A DNA stretch of 64,000 nucleotides, from the NCBI GenBank assembly GCA_002633005.1, contig NMRA01000569.1, forward strand, positions 62,001 through 126,000. Reading direction: 5' to 3'. Each line of letters opens with the position of its first letter. Within the stretch, counting starts at the first letter, position 1. The position numbers and the translations under genes are program-made. Positions 25,701 through 36,084 of this stretch are shown here, in pieces. Source of the DNA: Phoronis australis (Eukaryota; Phoronida; Phoronidae). The notes under the pieces were generated by a model, which saw nothing but the letters and a program-made list of their open reading frames with translations, ran no database searches and was not told where the DNA came from.

Positions 25701-28700
25701 TGGGTTGTAACATTCCATACCGTAAGTCCCATTTTTGTCTAATGCAAGGTACATTTTCTATGCTTCGTTTTTAACAAACACGGATAAAACGTTCACATGT
25801 TTATAAAGTACCAATTTCGATGTCCCAGTAAGGGCTGTTCCAGCAAAATCCGTATGGAAGGGGGGACGGCAATAGAAATAAATATTCATGGGTGGTGGTC
25901 TTCATTGTTGTATGAAGTGAAGCATTAAAACCGGGTGGTATTTTTTGACCTGTCAATGTTGACAGGTTGGTATTTTCAGCCAAACACATCTCAAATGAAA
26001 TCAAAACTCCTCACAGATTCTCTTGACAAATACCCTAACATATCCCAAAACAACAAACAAGCCCATGTTGCTAGTGTATAGAGTGCAATATGTACACTAA
26101 GCCATTAATCAAGTCATGGGCAACTTGATTACAAGCACATGTGCAACCGCAGTCATATTAGAATGAAAATGTCTGCAACACTAAACTGGTGTTAACACAG
26201 ATAAGAAAATTGATGATTATTATATAAAAAGTATGACAGATTTTGCTGGAACATCCCTGAGTAACTTCAGCAACTTTACAGCAAATTAACATGTCAAAAA
26301 ACGCGGAAACTTTTACGGCCCAAATCATGCGCGCTACCCAGCCTTGAAATGGTCGATGTGAACCTTTCCCCGACAAAAATCGGGAGAACTAAATAAAAAA
26401 AAACCTTATATGGCCGTTTTTTGTCATTGGTCATTCCAAGCCCTGGTACTAGCACAAATTTGTACTTAAACCTGCCGTGATCCCGACTCCACGGGAACTT
26501 AAAAATCTTAGGGACGCTACGTGGAAAACTCAAGGAGGATTTCAGGTAATTTGCTTGAGTTGAAACTGTATTTTTATTCAAGTCGCCATAACGACGATTG
26601 CGAGGCAGGCAGGCGGCAAATTTTCGACCTGGGATTTAAGCACAATTTTCTGTAAAATGATTGTAATTTAGCAGCAAAGTTTGATAGCAATGCACCACGG
26701 TTTTGTAGAAAGTCTTTTCATAGATTACAGATACGTCAGAGCGTAAATATGAATCTTAGCTTCCGATTTCACCCGTTTCGGAGACCGGGGATTCAACGGC
26801 CTTGGGTTATAATAAGCGCCCCCCTGAAACGAACTTTTCTAAGCGCCCTGGGCGGTTATTACGGCGAATACGGTAATGAAGGATTTTCTTCTGAGCATTT
26901 GATGGGCCTGGGGCTGAACCTGCTATAAATATAATGATTTCTTCAATATTGTTTCAGTGCTGGTGTTGCCGTGGTCACTTAATTTTGTTGTTGCCTACAC
27001 CATTTTATGTTTTTTTTCCAGGTGATTACAGTCAGAGTGGCTGGGGTGGTTATGGAGGTTACTATGGAAGTGAGGGAGGTTAGTAAGAGCTTGCCAACGA
27101 TTACGCAAAAGATCAATCTTGCATCTTTTCAAAAATAGTTAACAATACTCATCATGTTATCAACTAATTTAAAAGAATAATTCAAATATGACCACTTGCC
27201 AAGAGCTGAGAGACTTGAGTGTCATTCATGCGCAGACTTATCCCTAGAGCAAGGTACTCCTGGAATGAGTTATCACTAGGTTTGGCAGCAGTCTGGACGC
27301 TACTTAGAGTAGTGAAACTTGCCCCACTTGTGATAACTTTCTCCACATTATCGAGGTGGGGTAACTTAGGGCTGTTCCAGCAAAATCTGTATGGGAGGGG
27401 GGAAGGCACTTTTATTTCGTACCCACCGCCCATATTTTTCATTTATTCCTCCAACCCATGACCCATAATTTTTTAATTATTTTTAATAGGTTAAAATAAA
27501 AAATCCAACACTTGCAAACAAATTGCCTCCAGGAGTACCTGTTAAGAACTTAGATGATTGAACGACAAGAACTAGTTGTCTTGTCCAATATTGTCAAAAA
27601 CTAAAGTAGCCTGTGAGCAATACTTTTGGCAGCCACCAGGTGTCTCTGTTCACCATGTGTCTATAATTTCAATGAACATTTTTTCAATTATAAGGATCTA
27701 TGAATCTCAAACTGTCTCCACGAACTCTTTTATACTTCTATGTCAAGTGAATATTGGAACTTGTTTATCTTACTCCTCATACTTTTTATTTAAAAATCAT
27801 CAATTTTCTTATATGTGTTAACACCAGTTTAGTGTTGCATAACTTTTCAATTCAATAGGACTGCAGACAAACAGTTGGCTCAAATCGAGTTGCCCATGAC
27901 TTGATTAATGGCTTAGTGAACATATTGCACTCTGTTCACTGGCAATATGGGCTTTTTTGTATTTGGATAAGTTAGGACAATTGCATTTATTTTTGAGTTT
28001 TTACGGCTGAAGTAACCAACCTATGGACATTAACAGGTCAAAAAATACCACCCATTTTTAATGCATCATTTCTTACAGGAACGACCGCCCATAATTTGAG
28101 TTTTTTTCTGAAGACCACCACCCATGAATTTTTATTTCTACTGCCGTCCCCCCCTCCCACACGGATTTTACTGGAACAGCCCTTACAGGAACGACCACCC
28201 ATAATTTGAGTTTTTTTCTGAAGACCACCACCCATGAATTTTTATTTCTACTGCCGTCCCCCCCTCCCACACGGATTTTACTGGAACAGCCCTTACTCTG
28301 CCCAATTGGCATGAGCTGTTCATTGTGCACTAAGCGACAACTTTTGTCTTACCTGAATATGTGTAGACACTCCATTGTAAGTGGACCAAGTTCCACTAGT
28401 GCAAGTTGTTTTAGGGCTGTTCCAGTAAAATCCGTGTGGGAGGGGGGGGGACGGCAGTAGAAATAAAAATTCATGGGTGGTGATCTTCAGAAAAAAAACT
28501 CAAATTACGGGTGGTCGTTCCTGTAAGAATTGATGAATTAAAAATGGGTGGTATTTTTTGACCTGTTAATGTTGGCAGTCTTGGTTACTTCTGCCTTCAA
28601 ATCTCAGAAAAATGCAATGGGCATATATCCTAACTTATCCCAATACAAAACAGCCCATATTGCCAGAGAACAGAATGCAATATGTTCACTAAGCCATTAA

Positions 28701-29438
28701 TCAAGTCATGGGAAACTTGGTTTGAGCCAGCTGTTTGTCTGCAGTCCTAGTGTATTGAAAAGTTATGCAACACTAAACTGGTGTTAACACATATAAGAAA
28801 AATTGATGATTTTTAAATAAAAAGTACGAGGAGTAAGATAAACAAGTTCCAATATTTACTTGACATACGGTAGAAGTATAAAAGAGTTCGTGGAGACAGT
28901 TTGAGATTCATAGATCCTTATAAATGAAAAAATGTTCATTGAAATTATAGACACATGGTGAACGGAGACACCTGGTGGCTGCCAAAAGTATTGCTCACAG
29001 GCTACTTTAGTTTTTGACAATATTGGACAAGACAACTTGTTCTTGTCTGTCAATCATCTAAGTTCTTAACAGGTCCTCCTGATGGCAATTTGTTTGCAAG
29101 TGTTGGATTTTATATTTTAACCTATTAAAAATAATTAAAAAGTTATGGGTCATGGGTTGGAGAAATAAATGAAAAATATGGGCGGTGGGTACGAAATAAA
29201 AGTGCCTTCCCCCCCTCCCATACAAATTTTGCTGGAACAGCTCTTAGGGTAAGTCTGTGTGTGGATGGGACATTTTTAGCTCTAAATGTATTCTTTTGAT
29301 TTCTTTGCTCAGCTAGTTGGCATTCTAGTCTTTTATGTTGGAAACTCAGTTTGATTAAATTTTTTGTCAAGCCAAATAAATTGTTGTAGTTTAATTTTGC
29401 AAAATTTCATGCAAGACCGTTTCTACAGGTGAGCAACA

Positions 29439-29469
<31 letters not shown>

Positions 29470-29571
29470 CAACAGAGTAGTGGTGGAAACACTGGAGGGA
29501 CTGCTGGATACAAGGCTCGTGGTGGTGCTACTGCTGCAGCTAACAAGGGATATCATCCATATTCTCGCTGA
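14020..29571 (+). CDS. hnRNP A/B-like RNA-binding protein 'A' (386 aa, 9 coding exons)
   Basis: Exons: 14020-14150, 18084-18124, 18849-18976, 19244-19423, 23940-24080, 24678-24777, 25231-25470, 27022-27078, 29429-29571 (TGA); 1,161 nt, all GT-AG with matching phases. The layout is that of nuclear hnRNP A/B, D and Squid proteins, which bind RNA in splicing, export and localisation. An acidic/Gln N-tail (1-43) is followed by RRM1 (about 44-115; RNP2 KLFVGGLS, RNP1 RCFGFVVY, with Cys where Gly is usual) and RRM2 (about 135-210; RNP2 KIFVGGVP, RNP1 KGFIFVSF). Then comes an RGG/GRG box (about 220-240), a Gly/Tyr/Trp-rich segment, a Gln tract (about 342-353) and the C-terminus KGYHPYSR, which resembles a transportin PY signal (K-x3-PY). 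An in-frame ATG exists upstream at 13948, but ATG 14020 has the better context (TCAAGATGG) and matches hnRNP B's start context. The exon 8 donor is the weak GTTAGT. Confidence 0.9.
14590..15091 (+). mobile_element. hAT-like MITE, ~500 bp, with conserved mini-ORF
   Basis: The termini read about AAGGCTTGGAAT at the left and ATTCCAAGCCCTG at the right, i.e. imperfect TIRs of the form CAGGGCTTGGAAT. The body matches the inverted copy at 52389-52877 over essentially its whole length. It includes the stretch at 14790-14923 that reads as a short open frame ending VWVGSGQTS. It lies in intron 1 of hnRNP A, about 440 bp past exon 1. Confidence 0.8.
15789..15916 (+). mobile_element. Fragment of a GGCGGATCC-type MITE
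   Basis: The sequence TTTGGCAGTTCGAGGGT, the C-rich run and the ending AATCCTGGATATGCCCCTG match the element at 33711-33859. It is also related to the one at 23564-23707. The left end is poorly preserved. It lies in intron 1 of hnRNP A. Confidence 0.55.
19704..19738. repeat. Poly-T tract of 35 bases
   Basis: An uninterrupted run of 35 T lies in intron 4 of hnRNP A, directly before the motif cluster at 19840-20169. It could be the poly(A) tail of a minus-strand retroinsertion or a simple repeat; no matching element body was recognised. Confidence 0.9.
19840..20169. promoter_or_regulatory. Promoter-like ETS/YY1/NRF1 motif cluster in hnRNP A intron 4
   Basis: Within 330 bp are three copies of AAGATGGCGG (19844, 19994, 20160), the YY1 consensus core. 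There are several GGAAG/CTTCCGG ETS-type words (about 19949, 19983 and 20144), two of them just before a YY1 word, and a perfect NRF1 palindrome GCGCATGCGC (20018-20027). This combination is typical of TATA-less housekeeping promoters. It sits in the middle of a 4.5 kb intron, not at a known 5' end. A continuous open frame (19558-20175) runs through it but encodes low-complexity residues, including the poly-Phe read from the T tract, so I do not call a gene. Confidence 0.45.
21944..23328. mobile_element. 1.39 kb TIR element with TACTCGA-type subterminal motifs
   Basis: TIRs begin GGCCCGGTCTCCAATCTCCG and end with the matching GATTGGAGACCGGGCC, continuing imperfectly for over 40 bp. A 3-bp CTG lies on both sides (21941-21943, 23329-23331) as a possible target duplication. 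Both subterminal zones (about 22000-22215 and 23170-23300) are studded with TACTCGAA/TTCGAGTA words. No transposase frame is present, so it is non-autonomous. It is inserted in a zone rich in AAACCTGGTTTAA words (21790-21940, resuming 23331-23450), itself apparently an older inverted-repeat element. Both lie in intron 4 of hnRNP A. Confidence 0.85.
23564..23707 (+). mobile_element. Small MITE, CAGGGGCGGATCCAGGA terminus
   Basis: The left end CAGGGGCGGATCCAGGATTT mirrors the right end CTTGGATCCACCTATG. Related members are at 33711-33859 and 15789-15916. It lies 230 bp upstream of exon 5 of hnRNP A. Confidence 0.65.
25832..26257 (-). mobile_element. PIF/Harbinger-like MITE, copy 1 (short form)
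   Basis: It starts GGGCTGTTCCAGCAAAATCC and ends GCTGGAACATCCC. The left flank is TAA (25829-25831) and the right flank TGA (26258-26260), a one-base-decayed 3-bp target duplication. The interior matches copies 2-4 with an internal deletion. It lies in intron 7 of hnRNP A, in the same orientation as copy 3 and opposite to copy 2. Confidence 0.85.
26283..26452. mobile_element. Degenerate CAGGGCTTGGAAT MITE remnant
   Basis: An internal segment (GCGGAAACTTTTACGGCCCA onward) and the terminus ATTCCAAGCCCTGG match the elements at 14590 and 52389. The arrangement is rearranged: internal sequence is joined to an inverted end. It abuts a fragment of the TACCGTA element. Confidence 0.65.
26453..26874 (-). 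mobile_element. Partial copy of the TACCGTA TIR element
   Basis: About 420 bp, reverse-complementary to roughly the first 400 bp of the element at 30137-31538. It ends in GGGCGGTTATTACGGCGAAT and then ACGGTA. The inner end is cut at its junction with the MITE remnant at 26452. It lies in intron 7 of hnRNP A. Confidence 0.75.
27369..28292 (+). mobile_element. PIF/Harbinger-like MITE, copy 2, with duplicated right end
   Basis: It begins GGGCTGTTCCAGCAAAATCT after TTA (27366-27368). A right end CGGATTTTACTGGAACAGCCC is reached at 28182, followed by TTA. The last ~110 bp are then repeated in tandem, with a second end at 28292, again followed by TTA. The body has no transposase frame. It lies in intron 8 of hnRNP A. 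Confidence 0.9.
28414..29243 (-). mobile_element. PIF/Harbinger-like MITE, copy 3 (inverted)
   Basis: The element is full length in the opposite orientation to copy 2, flanked by exact TTA on both sides (28411-28413 and 29244-29246). Termini are GGGCTGTTCCAGTAAAATCC and GCTGGAACAGCTC. It sits about 120 bp from copy 2 in the same intron, making a near-perfect inverted repeat of roughly 0.8 kb per arm. Confidence 0.92.
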
Positions 29572-31900
29572 GCTCACGTGGTAATTGTGTATGTATACAT
29601 ATGCATATATTTATGTATATTAAGGTAGTCATATGCGTTGTTTGTAGTGAAGGTATAGTTAATGAGTACTAAACTTGAGACGCAGTGTCACGGAGATTGA
29701 TGCTTTTGTCTGATAGAACTTGCAACTTGCCAATGCAAGGAACATGATTCTGAATAGGGGCTGAGTTAGGTTTTCCACTAAATGTCTTGTGTTGTGGGCC
29801 TGTTGCATCTTGGTCAAGGTGGAATAAGGTATATCACACATACTAAAATGGGTAGATAGCTCATTCTCCTGTTTATTTCAAGCTTTATCTGCTAGTTATT
29901 GTTAATTTGTTGATGTCTACATACAAGCAACGAAAATAAATTGGATAGTATGTGTCGTCGTTATTATGGTCCTTTTGTAAGTAGAGTTCTGTAACAGTCC
30001 CTCTCTTTTGTTTCGTTATATATATTTATATTGACTATACCCAATTTCAAAGCCAGCCTTTTGTAAATATGCATGTGAGTTGTGTCAACTGATGGCAGTG
30101 CATGCAGACATTGCCCCACAGACATGGTGACACAACTACCGTAATAACCGCCCAGGGTGCTTAGAAAAGTTCGGTTCAAGGGGGGCGCTTATTATAAGCC
30201 AAGGCGGTTGAAACCCGGTCTCCGAAACAGGTGAAATCGGAAGCTAAGATTCATCAAATTTACGTTCTGTGACGTATCTGTAATCTATGAAGACTTCCAA
30301 CAAAACTGTGGTGCATTGCTATCAAATTTTGCTCCTAAATTACGATCATTTTACAGAAAATTGTGCTGAAATCCCAGGGCGAAAACTCGCCAACTGACTG
30401 CTTCGAAATTGCCGATTTCGATATGGCGACTTCAATGCTTGAATAAAAATGGTTTTGATAAAGTACCTGAAATCCACATTAAGTTTTATAAGTAGCGTCT
30501 GTAAGGTTTTTTAAGTTCCCGTGGAGTCTGGATTTATGGTAGTTTTAAGTACAAATCTGCGCAACATCGTGCCATCTACATGAATGATCGGCAACACGGC
30601 AAGAAAAATGTCTGGACGAACTCACATGTTGTTGTCACATGACGTTTGTTTTGAAGTTCGTCTGCGAGTAAGCGAGCGCGTGCGTGTAACCAGAGTTCAT
30701 TTGCCAAAGCAGAGACCGTCTTTTGGCCAGAGCCAAGCAATCTAACGAGCTAGATGTGCATTGTGTCTAAAGAAATTTGCACAAGCAGTAGGCCTAAACC
30801 AGAGCGTGTTTCATTCAGCACTTGCCGGTCTCATGCTAAAAACGTTCGACATTTGTTTCGGTAAGGCCCATATTAGTCGCCATGTAGCTGGATGCGTACG
30901 TAACTGTCTGACAGTTATTTTTCGGTGTAAGCATTCACTGTCAGTTGTCATTTTATCGGATATTCGGCTTAAAAACACCAATTATGGTTAATCAAACAAA
31001 CCATCTAAAAAATAACGCAAGCATGTTTTATAGTATTAGAAATTGTCGGAAATTAGGGCCAATATTCATTTCTTACCGATGCTATGCTACCCGTTTCATG
31101 AATGGATAGTTCCCGACTAATGTCTTTGATGACAGCTAGGTTCATACATGTAGCGTGCGCTTTCTGGCCACGTGCGTTCAACACCGAGTTATTTTTATTC
31201 ATTAGACAGTCGATGTGTCTACTGAAAGGTCAGACCATAGTGGGACACGGTCGTCGCGAAAGTAGCAATGCTGTTGCGTTATTTTTGAAGCTCTGTGTTA
31301 CTTTGAAGTGTATAAGTCACGGCTAAATACAAACGTAGCAGTGCCGCTGGTGGTCTAGAAGACCTGCGCAAAACTTTTTTGATAAATTGAAGACGTTACT
31401 GTAGCCGAGTTTTAGGACTGAAGTTACGTCATTGTTCGCATGTACACGTTCATGGACTGGGCGCTTATTTCAGCAAAGTTTGAAAACGCGTGGGGGGCAC
31501 TTATAGGGGCATGGGCGGTTATTACGGCGAATTCGGTAAACATACTAAAAATGTATATATTCACACGATTAACGCTCAGAACTTTGGTCATCATAGACGA
31601 TCAAAGCCTTATGCAAGTTCAACATTTTGCTAATTTTTGATGCCTGTAACTGTTTGTGACTTGAATGCTTTAATCATTCTGTTTTAGGTCAAGATAAGTC
31701 AACCAGGGAAGTTTGAAAGACTGAGCTGGGACGTTTTATTGACTTTTAACTGTGTTGCAATAGCAATTATCATCGAAGGAGTGACCTGATTGGATGTATT
31801 GCATGGGTCTAGAGAGATGAAACTTGATGTATACTGAAACTAATTAATGCTTTATCAGTTTTAATTTTTATATTTGTCAGTGTCTGAAATAAATGGTCTT
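29572..31900 (+). terminator. 3' UTR of hnRNP A with candidate poly(A) sites and UTR intron
   Basis: AATAAA lies at 29935-29940. A strong GTAATT donor occurs 9 nt after the stop codon (exon end about 29580), and a TTTTAG acceptor lies at about 31687. Downstream of that is AATAAA at 31888-31893. A spliced 3' UTR is therefore possible, as is known for vertebrate hnRNP D/AB genes. If used, that intron would contain the whole TIR element at 30137-31538. Which end is real needs transcripts. Confidence 0.4.
30137..31538. mobile_element. 1.4 kb TIR element (TACCGTAATAACCGCCC)
   Basis: The left terminus is TACCGTAATAACCGCCC. The right terminus is GGGCGGTTATTACGGCGAAT followed by TCGGTA, the inverse of the left with a small insertion. 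The outermost TA may be the target duplication, suggesting a TA-targeting superfamily, unassigned. There is no transposase frame. A partial copy lies at 26453-26874. Confidence 0.8.
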
Positions 31901-33710
31901 TTCATAGCTACTCTATTTACTTTTAAGGTAACTGACTTCTTTTGCTACCATGGGACAATTCTCCAAAATTATTCGTTAGGTGTGCTCCCTGCATGTAGGA
32001 AAGTTTGATGTAACACCACATTGTGAAGTTCTGAGCCGTGTTTCAAAAGTTGAGTTTTGTCAACTAAAGAAGACAAATGAGTGTTGTTTTTTTTTCGGGA
32101 GAAATAAGTGACATGAAGATAACGTGTATCAAGTTATTTTTTCTGAATTAGTAGGAAAAAAGATTAGAATGGGGAAACAAGTCCTGAATTGGCTTCTTAT
32201 CTACTATCAGTCTCAATCCTTGAAGTCCTTTGGCGAGCAATAAAATATGAGCATGGAAATATTGTCTGAATGTTTGTAACCAGTCTGGTGTCTGCAAACG
32301 GTAGTGTCACTTTTGTGCATAGATGTGTTCTGTGCTTGTTATGTTTAGTAGTTCAAAAATGTATGATTTCGGGGGTTAGAAAATATTGAAAAATTTAGTT
32401 CAAGTGTTCATATCCAATTTTCACTGAAGAGGTCCCAACTTAACAACTCTACCTTGTATGGCAACTTTCTGCTAGTCTTGCTTAGAGCAGTAACACTGTC
32501 CATGGGTGTCTTAATATGGAAACATCTTAGATTCATGCACAGGAGTCTGAGCCCTTGCTGTATGCATGCACCACGCATCACATTGACAAAAAATTGCTCA
32601 TTTGGCAGACAATATAGCTTGTATAGGGCGCTCGATTCGTACATTCCAAGCGAGTTGTGCAGAGGGGCTTTTCTTTAGATTCGCAATAGGGACGTGGGAT
32701 TGCACTTGTCCCCTCATCTGTCGTGTAGTGTTGACAGAGGCTTGTTGCACAAATGGGAACAAGGATTTGTTTCGGAGGCTTAAAAGGATACCAAACCTGT
32801 CTTGGCCTATTAACGACTTTCCTATCAGGAAACGCAGTCCGTGCAAGTATTATTACAATGCGCGTGGCCGACGAGTTAACTCAATGGTTTTGGCCAAAAG
32901 TAAAACCTTCAGAAGAAATCACAGTACACAAAAAACTTCGCATATCAATACAGTATCAGGATATTTTATATTTGACACAAATATGTGAGTAATTACATTT
33001 ATTTGGCAATAAAGTGCTCTCTGCTTCTCATGATCAAGTAGTCGATGGATTGACGGCGAAAGCCGCGCGAAATTAGACTTTCGGATTTAGCTCGGGAGCG
33101 TCTGTAAAACCCGGATGTGCGAAGACCGTCTGCCATGACATCACGGAATTAGGTCCTTGAATTTGTGATTTTGGCATTATTTTGGCATTTTTGTCGCCAA
33201 ATTACCACTTGAAGGCAATTTGAAGAGATCGAATGAAAGAAAGTATTCTAAGAGTTGTCCGATGCTAGTTTCGTGGAGTTCCATGCACATTTGAGTAGAA
33301 AATTCTAGCAAACAGATTTCGAGTGTCCAACCTTTATGTTGTCATTGAGTGACGTCATTTGCGATAAACCCAAGCGCCTGTGATCACATCGTAGAATTAA
33401 ACCAGTCTCAGGCTGTTTGCTCACCTAAAGCAGTTGAAAAGATATTGGAGGTTGGACTAATCCAGCCAGGGCAACGGAACGGTGCGTGGAAAGAATTGCC
33501 AGATACGTGTAGCTTACAGGTTTGTCGAATAATTTTGCAGGTATATTGCGGAATCACCTAGGAGTGTACCTCCAGTGTGGCTGGATACTACCATTATGAA
33601 CAAAAATAAAATTAAAACGAAACAATGCATTAATTAGCCTTGGTCTAATGCGAACAACACTCTATTAAAACCAGGCAAGTGCCCTGTAGTGGGCCCTGTG
33701 GTAAAGACAA
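31901..33710. other. Intergenic sequence between hnRNP A and the repeat field
   Basis: No gene can be supported. Overlapping open frames at 32408-32992 occur on both strands, show no domain and have no splice context. Sequence looks unique, with a stray AATAAA near 32239. Confidence 0.5.
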
Positions 33711-33859
33711 CAGTGGCAGATTTAGAGGAGGGCCATGGCATGGCCCCCTAAAATTCTCCCAGTTTCCATTTGGCAGTTCGGGGGTACGAATATCTGACAA
33801 GCAAATTCCATGCTAATACTCTACCATGCCCCCCAACTCAAAATCCTGGATCCGCCCTT
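33711..33859 (+). mobile_element. Small MITE, CAGTGGCAGATTTAGAGG / AATCCTGGATCCGCCC
   Basis: Inverted-type ends (GGCAGATTTAG against CTGGATCCGCC) and an interior TTTGGCAGTTCGGGGGT relate it to the copies at 15789 and 23564. Confidence 0.65.
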
Positions 33860-33936
33860 GGCCGGAAGTTAGCCCAGCTGTCCGGGCTCCGCTGCCGCGG
33901 CTTTTCCATCATCAATGTTTAACTCCGGCCAATACG

Positions 33937-34255
33937 CAGTTCAGTGAAAATGCCAACCGAAAACGGGCGTGTGTTCAGTAGACGCTAGGACCTAGCTAAA
34001 ACATGTTCTCATTGAAAATGCACGGCAGTATCTCACGTAATCTCGCAAAGTCTTGTTTTGTAACGAGGTCCTCTCTAGTGTTACTCAACGGGAGGCGGCC
34101 TCCCGTTCAGTAACGCTAGGACCTCGCTAAAAGGCAAGACTTCGCGAGATTACGTGAGATATTGCCGCCTGCATTTTGAATGAGAGCATGTTTTAGCTAG
34201 GTCCTAGCGTCTACTGAACACACGCCCGTTTTCGGTTGGCATTTTCACTGAACTG
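33937..34255. repeat. Near-perfect 319-bp palindrome
   Basis: Left arm from CAGTTCAGTGAAAATGCCAA to CAACGGGAGGC; right arm from GGCCTCCCGTTCAGTAACGC to GCATTTTCACTGAACTG. The two arms are reverse complements with few mismatches and no spacer, centred at about 34096. Fragments of the same unit (CTAGGTCCTAGCGTCTACTG) continue to about 34520, and a single related piece lies near 14472-14505. It is probably a fold-back MITE. Confidence 0.85.
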
Positions 34256-36084
34256 ACTTTGACTAGGTTTTAGCTAGGTCCTAGCGTAGGTCCTAGCGTC
34301 TACTGAACGCACGCCGGTTCAATAACGCTAGGTCCTCGCTAAAAAGCAAGACTTCACGTGAGATATTGCCGTGTATTTTTAATACGAACACGTGACTTTG
34401 ACTAGATTTTAGTTGGGTCCTAGCGTCTACTACCCTCTGACACAGCGCCACCTATACTGCAACTTTCGTGTAGCATTGTGATGGAGTGTAAGCGTCTACG
34501 GTCTACTGAACGCACGCCTGCCTATTAGACCGGCAGCCCAGAGCACTTAGCATAGATGAACGAGGTACCAACATCTGACCACGGGAGCATTTAAAGTCCA
34601 CCTCAGTATGTACAGAAATGGACGTCTGCGTTGTCTGCACTCTGGGTGTGACCCCTGGGGGCCTTACAAACAGCCCAAAAAATAAGCTAGACTAGATATT
34701 CGAGGTACCAACCAAAACTGATTTAAAACGAAGAATAGTACCGCACTGAACACCAAATGACCCATGACAGACAAATTGCACTCTGGAATGGGTCCGGCAG
34801 AAACCAAAAAAGGACCCCCCCCCAAAAATGAGCTAGCACATACATTCGAGGTACCACACAAAACCAATTCCATATGATTCAATACATGTCACAGATCACT
34901 AAATACCCTATGATAGACAAATTACACTCTGGATTGTGCCCGGCAGAAACCCCCAAAAATCTCAACCACGGTATGCCATCAAAAATTTGACCTAGACTAG
35001 ATTTTCAAAGTACGGGCAAAAACTGATCTTAAACAAACAATAGTAACACACTGAACTCCAAATGACCCATGACCGACAAATTACACTCTGGAATGGGTCC
35101 AACAGAAACCAAAAAAGGACCCCCTAAAAATGAGCTAGCTTATACATTTGAGGTACCTCACAAAACCAATCAGTCCATGAGGTTCAATACATGTCACAGG
35201 ACAATAAATGCCCTATGACAGACAAAATACACTCTGGACTGTGCCTGGAAGAAACCCTCAAAAATCTCAACCACAATATATGCTATCAAAACTTTGAGGT
35301 ACATTAGATACCCGAGGTACCGGCTAAAACTGACTTGAAACCAATAATCCACCAGATGACCCATGACAGACAACAAATTGTGCTCTGGAAGGCGTTCGCC
35401 AGAAACTCAATTACACTGTAAAAGAAGCTAGGTCATCATTCGGGGTACCACAATAAACAATTCCACGTGATTCAAATAGATGTTACTGGTTACCAAATAC
35501 GCTATGACAGTTAAAACCCAGTGTGCATGGGTTGTGCTCGCCAGCCCAAGAAATCTCAACTACCGGTCAGTAATTTTGAATATATTTAATTGACATATTA
35601 GATAATGAGCTTATACTTTTGCGTCTACTGAGCTCTCACACTGGATGTCAAATGGATGATGGCGGACAGTAAGCATTTTGGAAAGTACCTGATAACAGTA
35701 AAACTTTGGGATACCAGGAACTGTCTAAAACCAACCCACTCAATGAAGTTTAAGAACGCAGATTGTGTAAAACATAAAACGCTATCAAAACTGCCAACAG
35801 AAAGGATACGTCAACGACAACACATGGCCCCTAAATTTGCGCTAGATCGAGGAACCAAGAAAATTATTTCCACGGAACCCTTTCATCTCATTGACTACTA
35901 AACAATACGTTGAAAGAAAAGTAACAGACGTGTTTTTAAAAACCTTCTTCAATCAAAATAAACTACATGAAATAGAGCAACACTTTCAAACAGCATAGTA
36001 ACAGATAGTCAAAATCACTGTATCGACAAAAACATCAAGTTACATACTATATGTTTAATGTCAACAGTAGTTTCCTGTTAGTTT

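Noticed and set aside
32602-32988. 128-codon open frame between the hnRNP genes
   Set aside because: Overlapping frames on both strands, no domain, no splice or poly(A) context.
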